Shown here: positions 35,117-45,513 of the stretch, piece after piece
Layout of the letters: every line of letters begins with the position of its first letter
Position numbering within the stretch: the stretch's first letter is position 1
Assembly: GCA_020744425.1 (NCBI GenBank)
Contig: JAGMUV010000002.1
Span: 3,020,501 to 3,084,500 of the forward strand
Origin: Dactylonectria macrodidyma
Lineage: Eukaryota; Ascomycota; Sordariomycetes; Hypocreales; Nectriaceae
Direction: 5' to 3'
DNA length: 64,000 nucleotides
The notes under the pieces: model-generated
The model's input: only the letters and a program-made list of their open reading frames with translations
The model's database searches: none
What the model was told of the DNA's origin: nothing
Program-made: the position numbers and the translations under genes

Positions 35117-35974
35117 TCAAGTCTCGGCAAAGGAGTATGAGCTGGGCGACTCCTCGACAGGAATCTCAATATTGCCCGCCTCGAGCTCCTTGCCGTCCAC
35201 CCTCACGCCAGCAGTGATGATATCGCCGGGGACCGCGGGACCCACGCCGGCCGGGGTTCCGGTGAGAACAATGTCTCCGGGGTGCAGAGTCATGACCTTG
35301 GAGATGTCGCTTAGGATGCGAGGGATCTGGTAGATCATCAAGTTGGTGGAACCCTGCTGCTTGACCTCGCCGTTGACCTTGAGGTACAGCTCCACGTCCT
35401 GAGGGTTTTTGATGGACTCCTTGGCGATGATACTGCTCATGGGCAGGAACGTGTCGAAGCCCTTGGCAATATCCCAGGGCAGTCCCTTCTTCTTTGCCTC
35501 GTTCTGGGCGTTGCGGGCTGTCATGTCAATGGCCACCGCGTACGCTACGCACAGCTTTAGCAAAGGATGCCCCGGTGAATCTTTGGACCATGGTCACGAA
35601 CCCTGGATAGCCTCCAACGCTCCCTTAGCATCATCGGCCTGGAGATCTCGGACGACCTTGCCGATGACCAGAGCAAGTTCGACCTCATAGTGCATATCAA
35701 TGCCCTTGGGTCGCAGCACAGAGCCCTCGCCGGGAAGCACAATGGATGACGGGGGTTTGAGAAAGAAGAACGGCTGCTTGGGCTTGGTGTTGTTCAGCTC
35801 AGCAATGTGCTCTCTGAGAGACAGTCAGTGAGAGCTCATATCGGGTCGTGAGCCGAAGCTCGAGGAGGTGAGGCTTTACGCAAAGTTGCGGCCAATGCAC
35901 ACGACCTTGCCGGCCTGCTTCAGCGTCGACGCCTGGGGGGCTAGGCTAGCCATTGTGCGTCGGAGGGCGAACAT
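35117..35974 (-). CDS. Fumarylacetoacetate hydrolase family protein, FAHD1-like acylpyruvase
   Basis: This is a probable acylpyruvase/oxaloacetate decarboxylase of the FAH fold, usually mitochondrial. Exons are 35974-35880, 35813-35602 and 35544-35117; the coding length is 735 bases, or 244 residues (human FAHD1 is 221). Splicing reconstructs CIGRNFAEHIAELNN near the N-terminus and FFFLKPPSSIVLPGEGSV. The metal-binding and catalytic region HYEVELALVIGK supplies the expected acidic ligands. Later blocks AYAVAIDMTARN, KGFDTFLPMSS and LTGTPAGVGPAVPGD are family hallmarks. The upstream ATG at 35974 adds MFALRRT, a possible mitochondrial presequence; ATG 35953 (MASLAPQ) is an alternative start, so dual targeting is conceivable. 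The 3' end lies 221 bases from the HAAO gene, convergent. Confidence 0.92.
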
Positions 35975-36723
35975 TGCGAAAAAGGACGGGCTCGAGGCAA
36001 AGGGCAGGGAGATAAATGTTTGTGAAATTCGTATGAATCGATTCTTCCGCTCGAAAGATGACGGGATCGAGAGTCGACGGAACGCGACTTCGGAACGAGG
36101 CACCGGGTGGATAAGCCTCGGAGGTTGGACCCGTTGTTTGCTGTCGACGGAGTGAAACCCGACCGAATGGAGAAACAGCAAATTATGGGATTTCAACGAC
36201 TTGCTCGAATGCCGAAGTCGCTCTCGGAAATGTTCCGTGTAAATAGCATCTTTTTTTCCTTTCGAAAGGGGGGATATTCCGACCATTGGCTTGCTGATTG
36301 GAGGTGCTCCCCGTCATCACCAACCATATCGACAGTTGCCCCTCCCTCTTCCGTGCTCTCCTCCGCTGACCTTTGAGTGCCGCTTCTGATTTTGCGCACC
36401 AGCGATCCCAGCTTCAACGTCCATTATCGTGATAACAGGAGACTACAAGGTATGCCTGTAGTGTGCGCCTGCTCTCACAACGCACGAGAAGAGCTGGTCT
36501 ATGAGCTCGGAGTGCGAAGTAGAAAAGTCACCCGAGAGATCTCGTCACTGAGGTAACTTGTTGGAGTTCAGGTAGGGGATCAACCAAGTGTAAGGGGAAG
36601 CATCACACAGAACAACCCCTCTGGACAACTGTAAAAGAAAATTGGTCTATTCATAACCGTAGGAATGAAATAGTAGTCCAATTCTATGCATTTAACCATC
36701 TTGCAACAATAAAGCTATTTACC
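35975..36723. other. Intergenic region upstream of the FAHD1-like gene
   Basis: It contains the promoter of the FAHD1-like gene (minus strand) and the 3' UTR of the Utp12 gene. No gene is supported; open frames here run antisense to each other and have no domain signature. Confidence 0.5.
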
Positions 36724-39656
36724 TCAGGCAACATGAACAAACGCGCGCTTCTTGGCGCTCCTCTCCTCGTTCTCCTCCTCCCAGTTCTCGTCTACATAGT
36801 CCTTGATGCTCTTGTCGCGAATCTGCATGCCCACGACCTTGAGCGCCGCAATGTTGACGCCCATCTCGTCCTTCTGGCGCTTGAGCGCCCCACGGAGGTT
36901 TACCCGGATGCCGTCCAGCATGACCTTCATGGTGCGGCTCGCGACGATCTGCTTATGGTGGGTCTTGAGCATGAAGAAGAGGATGCGGCACGTGAGGGGA
37001 ATGTTCATCGACCGCATGGCGAAGATGTTGAGGAAGGTGAAGAGCATCGGGATGGAGGCGAAGGGCAGCACGAGCAGTGCATCATGCAGTGCGGAGGCTT
37101 TGATCTTTTGCAGAACCGACATGACATGCGCCTCAGCTGTGATATCGCCAAGGGCCATGTAGACGAGGTTTCGTTGTGGGGGTACGGCGTGGGGGTTTGT
37201 GAGCTTAGCCTCCTCATATTCCTTCAGCAGGTTAAGGTCTGCCATGCCCATCTCGAGGGCCTCTGCTATTCGCTCTCCGGCCATGAGAGTCTCGGTGGTT
37301 TGCTTGCTAGCAGCGCCTACTTCACCATTCTCGTCCTGGGCATCCGGATCCCGCTCCAGAGATGTGGTCAGTGTGCTCTCGTACAGCTCCTCGATTTCCC
37401 GCTCACGCTCCTCCTCGAGGAATATTTGTTCCTCCGTCTCGTCCCAAACCCGGATGCTCTTGTCGTGTCCGGCGCTGGCCAGGAAGTTGCCGGTATGGCT
37501 AATGGCAATGGCCCAAACCTCGCCATGGTGGCCATCTAGTCTCTGGATCTGCTCAAACTTGTCGCCGTCCCAGTATCGGATAGTTCGATCCTTGCTGCTG
37601 CTGAAGAAGTGATGACCGTTACCGTCCGAGTTGTGAGGGACGAACGCGACCTGTAGAATACTGTCTTGGTGTCCAAAAAGAGCTTTGTGACAGTCACCAA
37701 AATCGAGGCCCCAGATTCTGATGTTCTTGTCGGCCGAGCTAGTGACGATCAACTTACTGTCGTATGAAATATCCATACTAAGAACAGGAAGTTTGTGGCC
37801 GTAGAGGTTAAGATAAAGCTTGAGAGAGTCGACGTAAAACACCTTGACAGTATTGTCAAGCAGAGCAATAGCCAAGAGCTTTGCGTCTGGCGAAAACTTC
37901 AGGCTCAGAATATCATCGGAAACCTTCATCACCCTGGACTGCACCAACTTCAACTTTGCAGTCGTTCTTGTCGTCCCCAAAACTTGTTCTTGAATAATCT
38001 TGAAATCCCAGAACTTGGCAGACTTGTCGGCACTCCCAGAAACCACCGATTGACCATTGGGGTGAACGTGAAGCGACCAAATTGCACCCTCATGAGCGTC
38101 AACGCTGTCCAAGAGAGCAGCGGAAGCAACGTCAAAGAGTTGCAGTTCACCACTCTTGGTTCCAACCACAACCACCTTGTCTCCGGGGAGGAAAGAACAG
38201 CACAACGCATAGCCGCACTCAAAGGTCCGAATGCAGTTCTGAGTCTTTATGTTCCAAATCTTTAGGCTGCCGTTAGATGCTGACGCCAGCATCTTGTCGT
38301 CTGAGCTCAGTGACAGAGCTCGAATATCCGTTCGATGTCCGGGCAGGTCGACAGAAAGTGCCCGAGTGTAATCCGGTACGTCTTCCTTTTTCAATTTAAC
38401 GCTCTTTTCCTTTAGTGGCAGACTAAAGCATTCCAGCTGGTTGTTTGTTGTGCCCACTAGCAGATGGAGGTCCTTCTGTCCAGCTGGCAATGCCCAGTCA
38501 ACAGACCGAACCTTTCCACCTGTCCGCACAATGACGTATTGAACAAAGACATCACTGACGTCGGCCTTAGACACATCATCTTCTCCATCTGCCATCTCCT
38601 CGTCGGCGGCAGCCTTTCCATCCTTTTGCTTCTCACGTCGCCTTCTCCGTTTGCGCGCGAGACCTTTCTTAATCTCGGACTCGGTTCGTATCCGCCACAC
38701 ATCCACCGCCTTTTCTGAGCCATGGACGGCAAAATAGTCTCGCTTAGGGTGGAAGGCTACCTCGGTAGCCTTGTCTTTGTTTTGGCGATGCAGAGTTCCT
38801 CGGTCGTGGAGAAATTGGGTCGCGGCAGGTATATCAACTCGGCGAGAGCTCAGCGCCAGACCATCCGCATCCAGTGACCAGACCTTGATTTCTCCATCAT
38901 TTCCAGCTGTGATACACCCACTATAATCAGGAGAGAGTCCTAGAGCCCAGCATTCGCCGTTGGTTTGTGAAATGTGCGTCTCGATACAGTGTCTTGAGGA
39001 CAGGTCCCAGAGCTTGATCAGAGAGTCCTTGCCAGTAGTCAGGAGGAAGCCATCGGATGCTCCTTCGCCGTCAAGAACCATCGCTTGCGTACCATCTTCG
39101 CCTTGAACCTGCGGTTCGGGTTCGACGAACTGTAACCCTGTTACTTGATCTTTGTGTCCTCGCAACTTGAACTGGCCAACCTCAGCGACAAGATCCCAGA
39201 CGATAACGTCGGTATCCTTGGAACCACTAGCAAGCCGAACTCCAGATTTATCAAATGAAAGCTTGGTAATGGCGGATTTGTGGCCATTGAAGTTAACAAT
39301 GACGGTGGCGATCTTGCTATCCCATAGACGAATGCTGCCATCCTCATACCCCACGGCGAAGACGTCTTTGTCGGACTTGCTTTGGGCGATCGCAGTTACA
39401 GGTACCGTACATCGCTCATCTCTCCAGCGGCTGATTAGTTCACCTTTTTTTATATCCCAGCAGAGAACCTCCTCGTTTGCAGCAGCGATTGCTTGTCCCG
39501 CGCCGGCGCCGGTTCGGTCCCTCGATGTCCATACGAGATTCGAGGTGCTGGAGGTGACGATGCCAAACGACTTGGCGTGTTCGTATTTCCTGATCGCAAG
39601 GTATTAGTCCGGGTCGCAATGAGGTCCTTGTGATCTTACAAGTATGACTTGACCAT
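36724..39656 (-). CDS. UTP12: U3 snoRNP protein Utp12/Dip2 (WDR3 homologue)
   Basis: This is a nucleolar WD40 protein of the small-subunit processome (UtpB module), needed for 18S rRNA maturation. Exon 1 is only 17 coding bases (39656-39640), followed by a 50-base intron (39639-39590) and one long exon to the stop at 36724. The product is 960 residues (yeast Dip2 is 943). The start MVKSYLKYEHAKSFGIV is typical of the family. About a dozen WD repeats form two propellers (for example GYEDGSIRLWD, SGSADKSAKFWDF, SASNGSLKIWNI, SAGHDKSIRVWDE). A basic cluster GLARKRRRRREKQKDGK between the propellers looks like a nuclear or nucleolar signal. The last 150 residues are the helical Utp12 domain, ending in KKRAFVHVA. 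The gene diverges from the ARPC2 gene. Confidence 0.96.
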
Positions 39657-40006
39657 GTTTGCCAAGTTGCGACCAGCATTGGCCTTCTTCAACTTCTTGT
39701 CTGCAGCGAAGAATCCAAAGATCCTAGCCTAGAATAAAATTTCCCACCTATCTGTTATCGATAAGAGTAGCGCACAGCAACCGTAGTTATGTAGCAAGTC
39801 CTCAGGTTTCAGCATCCACTGTCAACACCTCATGGTCCGACTATTCTTCCGAAAGTTGGAAGGGAAGGTGCCACATTACGTCGACCTTCAAGCTCCACGT
39901 CACGTGTTAGGAGCTTGACGTCTCACCGTCCGCCCCACCACCAGGCGTCACCCCAAGCTCCAAGTCGATGACAGCTAAGGGGATCGCAAACTAACCCACC
40001 GTCAAG
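39657..40006. promoter_or_regulatory. Bidirectional promoter region between UTP12 and ARPC2
   Basis: Only 350 bases separate the two start codons, so both promoters and leaders lie here. An E-box CACGTG is at 39901-39906 and a CRE-like TGACGTC at 39916-39922, close to the middle of the interval. The presence of these motifs is direct; their use is inference. Confidence 0.7.
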
Positions 40007-41178
40007 ATGCTTTTGTTAGACTACCAGAATGTGCTGATCCAATCGGTTCTTACCGAGAGGTTCTCTGGGTAGGTATCCCCTTGCGGCCATCTCCCCGACC
40101 CAAGCTAATCAATCGTACCGCAGTGCCCCCCCCGCCTCCATCGACCAGACGGTCAGCGACTTCGACGGCGTTACCTTCCATATTTCAACCCCTGAGACCA
40201 AGACTCAGATTCTGCTTTCGATCCAAATAAGGTGCTTCCAAGACCTGGTTCAGTATGGCGCTGAGGAGGTTTTGCAGCGGGAATATGGGCAATACGTGGC
40301 TCCGGTTGAGCCGGGTTTCGACTTCTCGATCATGGTAGACTTGGAGAACATCCCAGAAACGAAGGGTGCGACCGCCTAGTCGCCCAATACTCGATTTCAT
40401 TCCAGTGCTAACACATAGACAAGAGGAACGCGACGCCCTTGCCCTGAAGTTCGCACTTCTCAAGCGCAATGCCATGGCTGCGCCATTCGAACAGGCGTAC
40501 CAAGAGCACTACCAACTGAGAGAGGAGGCGTCCAAGTTCACATCCGAGGAGGCTCCCCAGGGAGTGCGCGAGGGTGGTGAGGTCAAGGCTATTCACTACC
40601 GAGAGGAGGAGGCCATTTACCTTAAGTCCAGCCACGACCGAGTGACCGTCATCTTCAGCACCGTCTTCCGGGAGGAGACAGACAGAGTGTTCGGCAAGGT
40701 CTTCATCCAAGAGTTCGTCGACGCACGAAGGAGAGCTATCCAGAATGCCCCGCAAGTCCTTTTCAGAAACGATCCACCCCTTGAGTTGCAAGATGTTCCA
40801 GGTGTCCGAAACACTGGCACTGGAGAGATCGGTTATGTCACTTTCGGTATGTGGCCACTATTCCAGGCAGACACTTGAGCTAATTCTCGCAGTCCTCTTC
40901 CCTCGACACCTTACTCCTCAGCGAATGCCCGACGTTATTTCTCACATCCAAACCTTCCGTGATTATTTCCACTACCACATCAAGGCATCGAAGGCTTACA
41001 TTCACTCTCGAATGCGAAAGCGAACCGCAGATTTCCTCCAAGGTGGGAATCATGAATCAAATTTGATATGCACGCGAAAGACTAACACGTATCAGTGCTG
41101 CGCCGTGCCAGACCCGAGAATGAGGAGAAGGAGAGGAAGACAGCAAGCGGCAGGACTTTCAAGGTGCAAGGAAACTAG
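40007..41178 (+). CDS. ARC35: Arp2/3 complex subunit 2 (p34-Arc, ARPC2)
   Basis: This is a core subunit of the actin-branching Arp2/3 complex. It begins [19 protein letters not shown], a family hallmark. Exons: 40007-40068, 40124-40365, 40406-40846, 40893-41042 and 41096-41178, giving 325 residues. Hallmark blocks include [55 protein letters not shown] and [19 protein letters not shown]; the end is [12 protein letters not shown]. Introns 3 and 4 are clear (46 and 53 bases, with CTAAT and CTAAC branch sites). Intron 2 is uncertain: the only canonical in-frame choice is 40 bases (40366-40405) and inserts VLTHRQ, while the better-looking acceptor at 40418, just after GCTAAC, breaks the frame. 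The gene shares a short promoter with UTP12. Confidence 0.93.
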
Positions 41179-41280
41179 GTGTTTGAACAGGAAAAGGCCA
41201 AGATTCCAGATCCAGAACTTCCAAATTAGATACACCTCGTAACAACGGTTGACCGAGAAATATGAGATGTAGTCATGATG

Positions 41281-41312
<32 letters not shown>

Positions 41313-41565
41313 TGCAATGAGCGAATGAAATCATAAAATCTTATCAATCAAGAATCTGCAAAATTGAAATATTAAGGGGACTTGATGCGTTGCTAGTTCA
41401 AAGAGTCCAATTCAATTCACGATAGAGTTGCTCCAAGCACTCTCGCCTGAGGCACCGAGATGGTGCGGGCTGACACCATCCCACATTTGCTCCGCTGAGA
41501 ACAAACCAGGGTTGATCTCATGTCAAAACAACACCCGGCAACACGACCCTAGGGTCGCAACGACA
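41179..41565. other. Short intergenic region with (GA)n repeat
   Basis: It holds the 3' UTR of the ARPC2 gene and the promoter of the Lcl3-like gene. A GA dinucleotide repeat lies at 41287-41306. Nothing else is seen. Confidence 0.6.
41287..41306 (+). repeat. (GA)10 microsatellite
   Basis: Ten GA units occur directly after related GAGAAAGA sequence, in the ARPC2 3' region. Confidence 0.85.
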
Positions 41566-42421
41566 ATGGTATGGCCCTTCGGATCATCGAGGCCCGAGGA
41601 GGATGCGAAACTTGCTAAGCAAGAAGATCAATCCAAGCGGCGTTCGGTTGCATGGGCCGAGTCTCTAGGTACCTCTGACCTGGGGTCATTTACCGTCGCG
41701 AAACAATGGGCACCGACAGTCCTCTTCTCGCTCGCCGGTCTTTCTGCGTTGCAACTCTACGCGAACTACCTGCGGCGGATCCCGGGAGCAGCCTATATTC
41801 GGCCCAATTTTTTTCGAAGCCGAAGTCTTTTCGGAAGAGTCACAAGTGTTGGTGATGGGGACGGGTTTCACCTTTTCCACACTCCAGGCGGTCGAGCTCT
41901 GGGCTGGGGCTGGCTCAGGAAAATCCCCGAGCGGCGGAAGGACCTCAAAGACCGGACGGTAAGATGGCTGTCATCAATCAAACATATGCACGCGCTGACA
42001 GGTTGCTGCGCAGATCTCGATCCGAATCGCGGGCATCGACGCACCCGAGCTCGCCCACTTTGGCCGACCCGCCCAGCCGTACGCAGACGAGGCTCACAAG
42101 TGGCTGACGAACTACGTTGGAAACCGTAACGTTCGAGCATACATATACAGGCGAGATCAGTACGATCGGATCGTTGCGACAGTTTATGTACGGCGCTTCT
42201 TGCTCCGCAAGAATGTAGGCCTAGAGCTGGTCAAAGTCGGATTGGCGACGACATATGAGGCCAAGTCAGGCGCCGAATTTGGAGGAATGCAAAAGGTGTA
42301 TGAGAAAGCCGAGGCCAAGGCCAAGAGGAATCGAAAGGGCATGTGGTCAGTGGCTAAAAGCGAGTTTGAAAGCCCGAGAGACTACAAGGCGAAGTGGGCG
42401 AAACATGACGCAGAACAATGA
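41566..42421 (+). CDS. LCL3: Probable endonuclease Lcl3 (staphylococcal nuclease-like, membrane-anchored)
   Basis: This is a predicted calcium-dependent nuclease of the SNase family; fungal Lcl3 is annotated at mitochondria and the membrane. Exons are 41566-41958 and 42014-42421 (intron of 55 bases, GTAAGA...GCGCAG, phase 0), giving 266 residues. The start ATG gives [15 protein letters not shown], usual for the family. A membrane helix lies near residues 50-67 ([20 protein letters not shown]). The SNase domain follows: VGDGDGF (metal ligand), then [15 protein letters not shown] formed right after the splice, and a later [15 protein letters not shown] block with the expected Arg. The C-terminal half, KRNRKGMW through AKWAKH, matches the family. 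The upstream in-frame extension has no ATG. Confidence 0.93.
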
Positions 42422-45400
42422 TTGATATGTGGACTGTGTCCTTGGAAAGTCTACACTTTAGAGACATCATTTTAAACAGATGATGGATAGGCCCTGATTG
42501 GAGAGAAGTCGATGACGTTGTTCTCTTTCCATCCTCTTTTTCACAGTCAACGCAGTGAGGATAGGGACACACGCATGCAACTGGCAGAAAGGGATCCCGA
42601 GAAATCTGACCGAGTTCAGGTCCACGGCTATGTTGCTGAAGCGGGTTGTGTTTCATTCGAGTCAGTGTTAGTCTTCGATGCTAAGACAAGCTCTGGGCAT
42701 CCCAGTGTCATCCAATGCACAAACACCACTGCTTATTGGCCATAGGCAACGGCACGAAGACCAGAAAGGTCTCAGACACTTGTGTGTGCCTAGCTCACCA
42801 TTGTCAAGGGAGAGCGAGCGGTGGGGAAGAACCGGAGTGACTTGGGCACACCTTGCGGTAAACCAGCCGGCGCGGTATAAACATATTGCCGTATATAGGG
42901 TGCTGGCCCATCCTCATGGCCATCTTGCATGCATCCCCTAGGCTAGAAATTTATGCACTGAAGGTCGAAGGTGGTCAGCAAACGGGGCTTGCCACGTAGA
43001 CGACGGAGGCCAAGGAACTGTGCCGAACGAGATCAAAAATGCAAGCGGATTCTGGCCTAGAAGCATGTGTGTGATACCATTACAAGCGAGGGAGGCTGTG
43101 GATGTGCCAACTCAGATTGCAGCGGTTTCACACCACCATCTCGTTGGGTGTAGAGTTCGCTGGTACACCTGGACGTGTCTGGGAGGCATCGCTTGATAAC
43201 GAACCTGTTTGATCGCTGAGGAGCTTCTTTGGCTGTACCGTTACTATCCGTATGTATTCACCATATGCGGCTGCTATGTCAGATTGCTAGATCTTAAAGC
43301 ATGTACAAGCGTGATCTGATGCCGACGAAACGCAGCCCTCGCAGGCGCTCGCTTTCATTGGTGAATAGAGAGCATGGCGATGCGTAAATCTCTTGATGGT
43401 ACTTCACGATACAGCAACCCTGTGCCACGACTTCGCCATGTTTCCCACCGAGCCAGAGACAGCCTCAGACAAATGGCGCATGTTTCTGGGATGCGGTCGA
43501 AGGGATAAAACCTGTATCTGCACACTGGCACTGTGCATACATCCAACCCTTTCGTGCAACGTCCTCCCACGTATGCCCCTGTTCGAGACACCAAAGAGTT
43601 GCCCGGTAGCGACGGAGGAAGAGTTCCCTTCCCCTTGAACCAGCCTCCTAGTTTTGGCGGCACATTTGGGAGACAAAAATATTCAGTATGGCTGAAACTT
43701 ACAACCGTACTATAGGGGTCTTGATATTAATGTCAGCATTTGTCGGGATGGCCTTGAATAGTGGGTTCGACAGGCCATAACCCCTGGAAGAAACAAGGGT
43801 TCAACAGCGATGCCAACCACGAATAGAACGACTGGGTTAGCGGTGAAGAGAGAGAACCAACGCAGGAGGCAGTGACTGGTGGACAAGGTATGTGTGCAAA
43901 TGTGTGCAGATGCATGCACAGCGAAAGGAGTGGTGGTGCGCGTCTCCTGGCCATGCCTATGCCAATGCCTAGGTACTTCGTATGCCCATGCCTCTGCCCC
44001 TGGGCCCTGGATCATGCCCGTTGCAGCGTGGCCGGGAGAGCTTTGCTCCACTCGAGTCCTCGTACCTGAGTCGACTTGTTGGAGGCCCATACCCATCTCT
44101 CCTCTTCCTTCGCTTGTATTCTAGTATTGCTTCATCCGCGAGCGGAGGGGATCCTTACGTTGTGGAAGCTCCTTTGGACGGATTTCAGTCATTCTTTCTT
44201 TTTATGTTCTCTGTTCTCACTCATCAAACTCCCGCCTGGCGTGTACGTGTGACGCACCGCTTACCACTGCGCCTCTGCACTCTCTGCTGTCTCTCTGCCT
44301 CATTGGCCCCGTCATTCTTTTCTAGATCCCATCTCTCTCTTGTCAGCTTCCGTCACTCCCTCTCACCTCTTATTTTCCGGATTTTCCGCCCCCGATCGAA
44401 CTCGCAGCGAGGCAGAACACCCCCCCACATTGTGTGACGTCGGGATCACCAGTCTTGAATCATTCCGAGTTCTCTGCGTTGAGGCGCTGCATGCCAACGT
44501 GGTCGACCCGGAGACGCCCATTCTATCACTCCCTCCCTCGATTCAGCCTCTGTCGTTACGAGGCAAGGCAAAATCAAAATCAAAATCGACCACGCCACTG
44601 CGCTGCCACCGACGCGACACACCATTGCACAACACAAACGCATATTCCCGGTCAGGAAACACAAAATAGCTCCTCATTCAATAGCGATACACGATCGCAC
44701 TGGAAATCTCCCCACGACACGGTGACGAGCGATAGCAATCAAGCTCGTTGCATCACTCCACGATCATTGGTGTCACTTCTGAGATTGAAGTGGCGCCCTA
44801 GGCTCGCTCCCGTGCCTGTGCTCCGTACGTACTGGTACCACTGCTCAAGACCCTATTTTGCACACAGATGCAACACATCACCGACGGCTGCAACAGGCAA
44901 CGCAAATTTGTCACTCGCAGTCTTCTTTTGCGTCACTCTGCATCCTTTGTCCCAGTTCTCGAATTTCCCTGTGGCACATCGGCACTGAGAACCATTGTCT
45001 AACTTTCAGCGCATCAGGTACCATCTCTCGGTGGGCTCAAGCACTAACCAAACTCGGCTAGCGACAAACTTTTCAACGCTGAGTTGCATGTCTCGAATTG
45101 GGCCATCGCCGTCACTAGCAATTTCCCGCATTCGTGTTGTACCCTGCCCGCCAACTTCACTCAAACATCCCTCGATTTCGATTTCGACTCAATAACGCTC
45201 TGCGAGTGACTGCGACGACGGCCAAACGAATCCATACGACGACACGTCGACTGCCTCTCGTTCATATTTCTCGATTCACGTCTCGCACAAAAGTCTGGCC
45301 CTGCTTCTCTCCGCTTCCATCAACCACTTCGTCTCCAGCAACGCGCCCGATTGCCCCTTTGCCATGACCCACGTTTAAACCTGAGATGCACAGCAGCCCA

Positions 45401-45513
45401 AAATCACAAATTACCACCAACGACTGATACAGAATCCGATTACCCACGCGAAAATACAGCACACTTCCGTCGACAGGTTTTGAGGCTTTCTCGGTCGACG
45501 AGACGCGACAGCG
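42422..45513. other. Intergenic region and probable long RAX2 leader
   Basis: There is no supported gene in 3.1 kb. From about 44100 to 45513 the plus strand is C/T-rich with few purine runs and many short frames, as expected of a long fungal 5' leader before RAX2. A repeated AATCAAAATCAAAATCGACC stretch occurs at about 44569-44590. Frames such as 43982-44437 have no domain signature. Confidence 0.45.
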
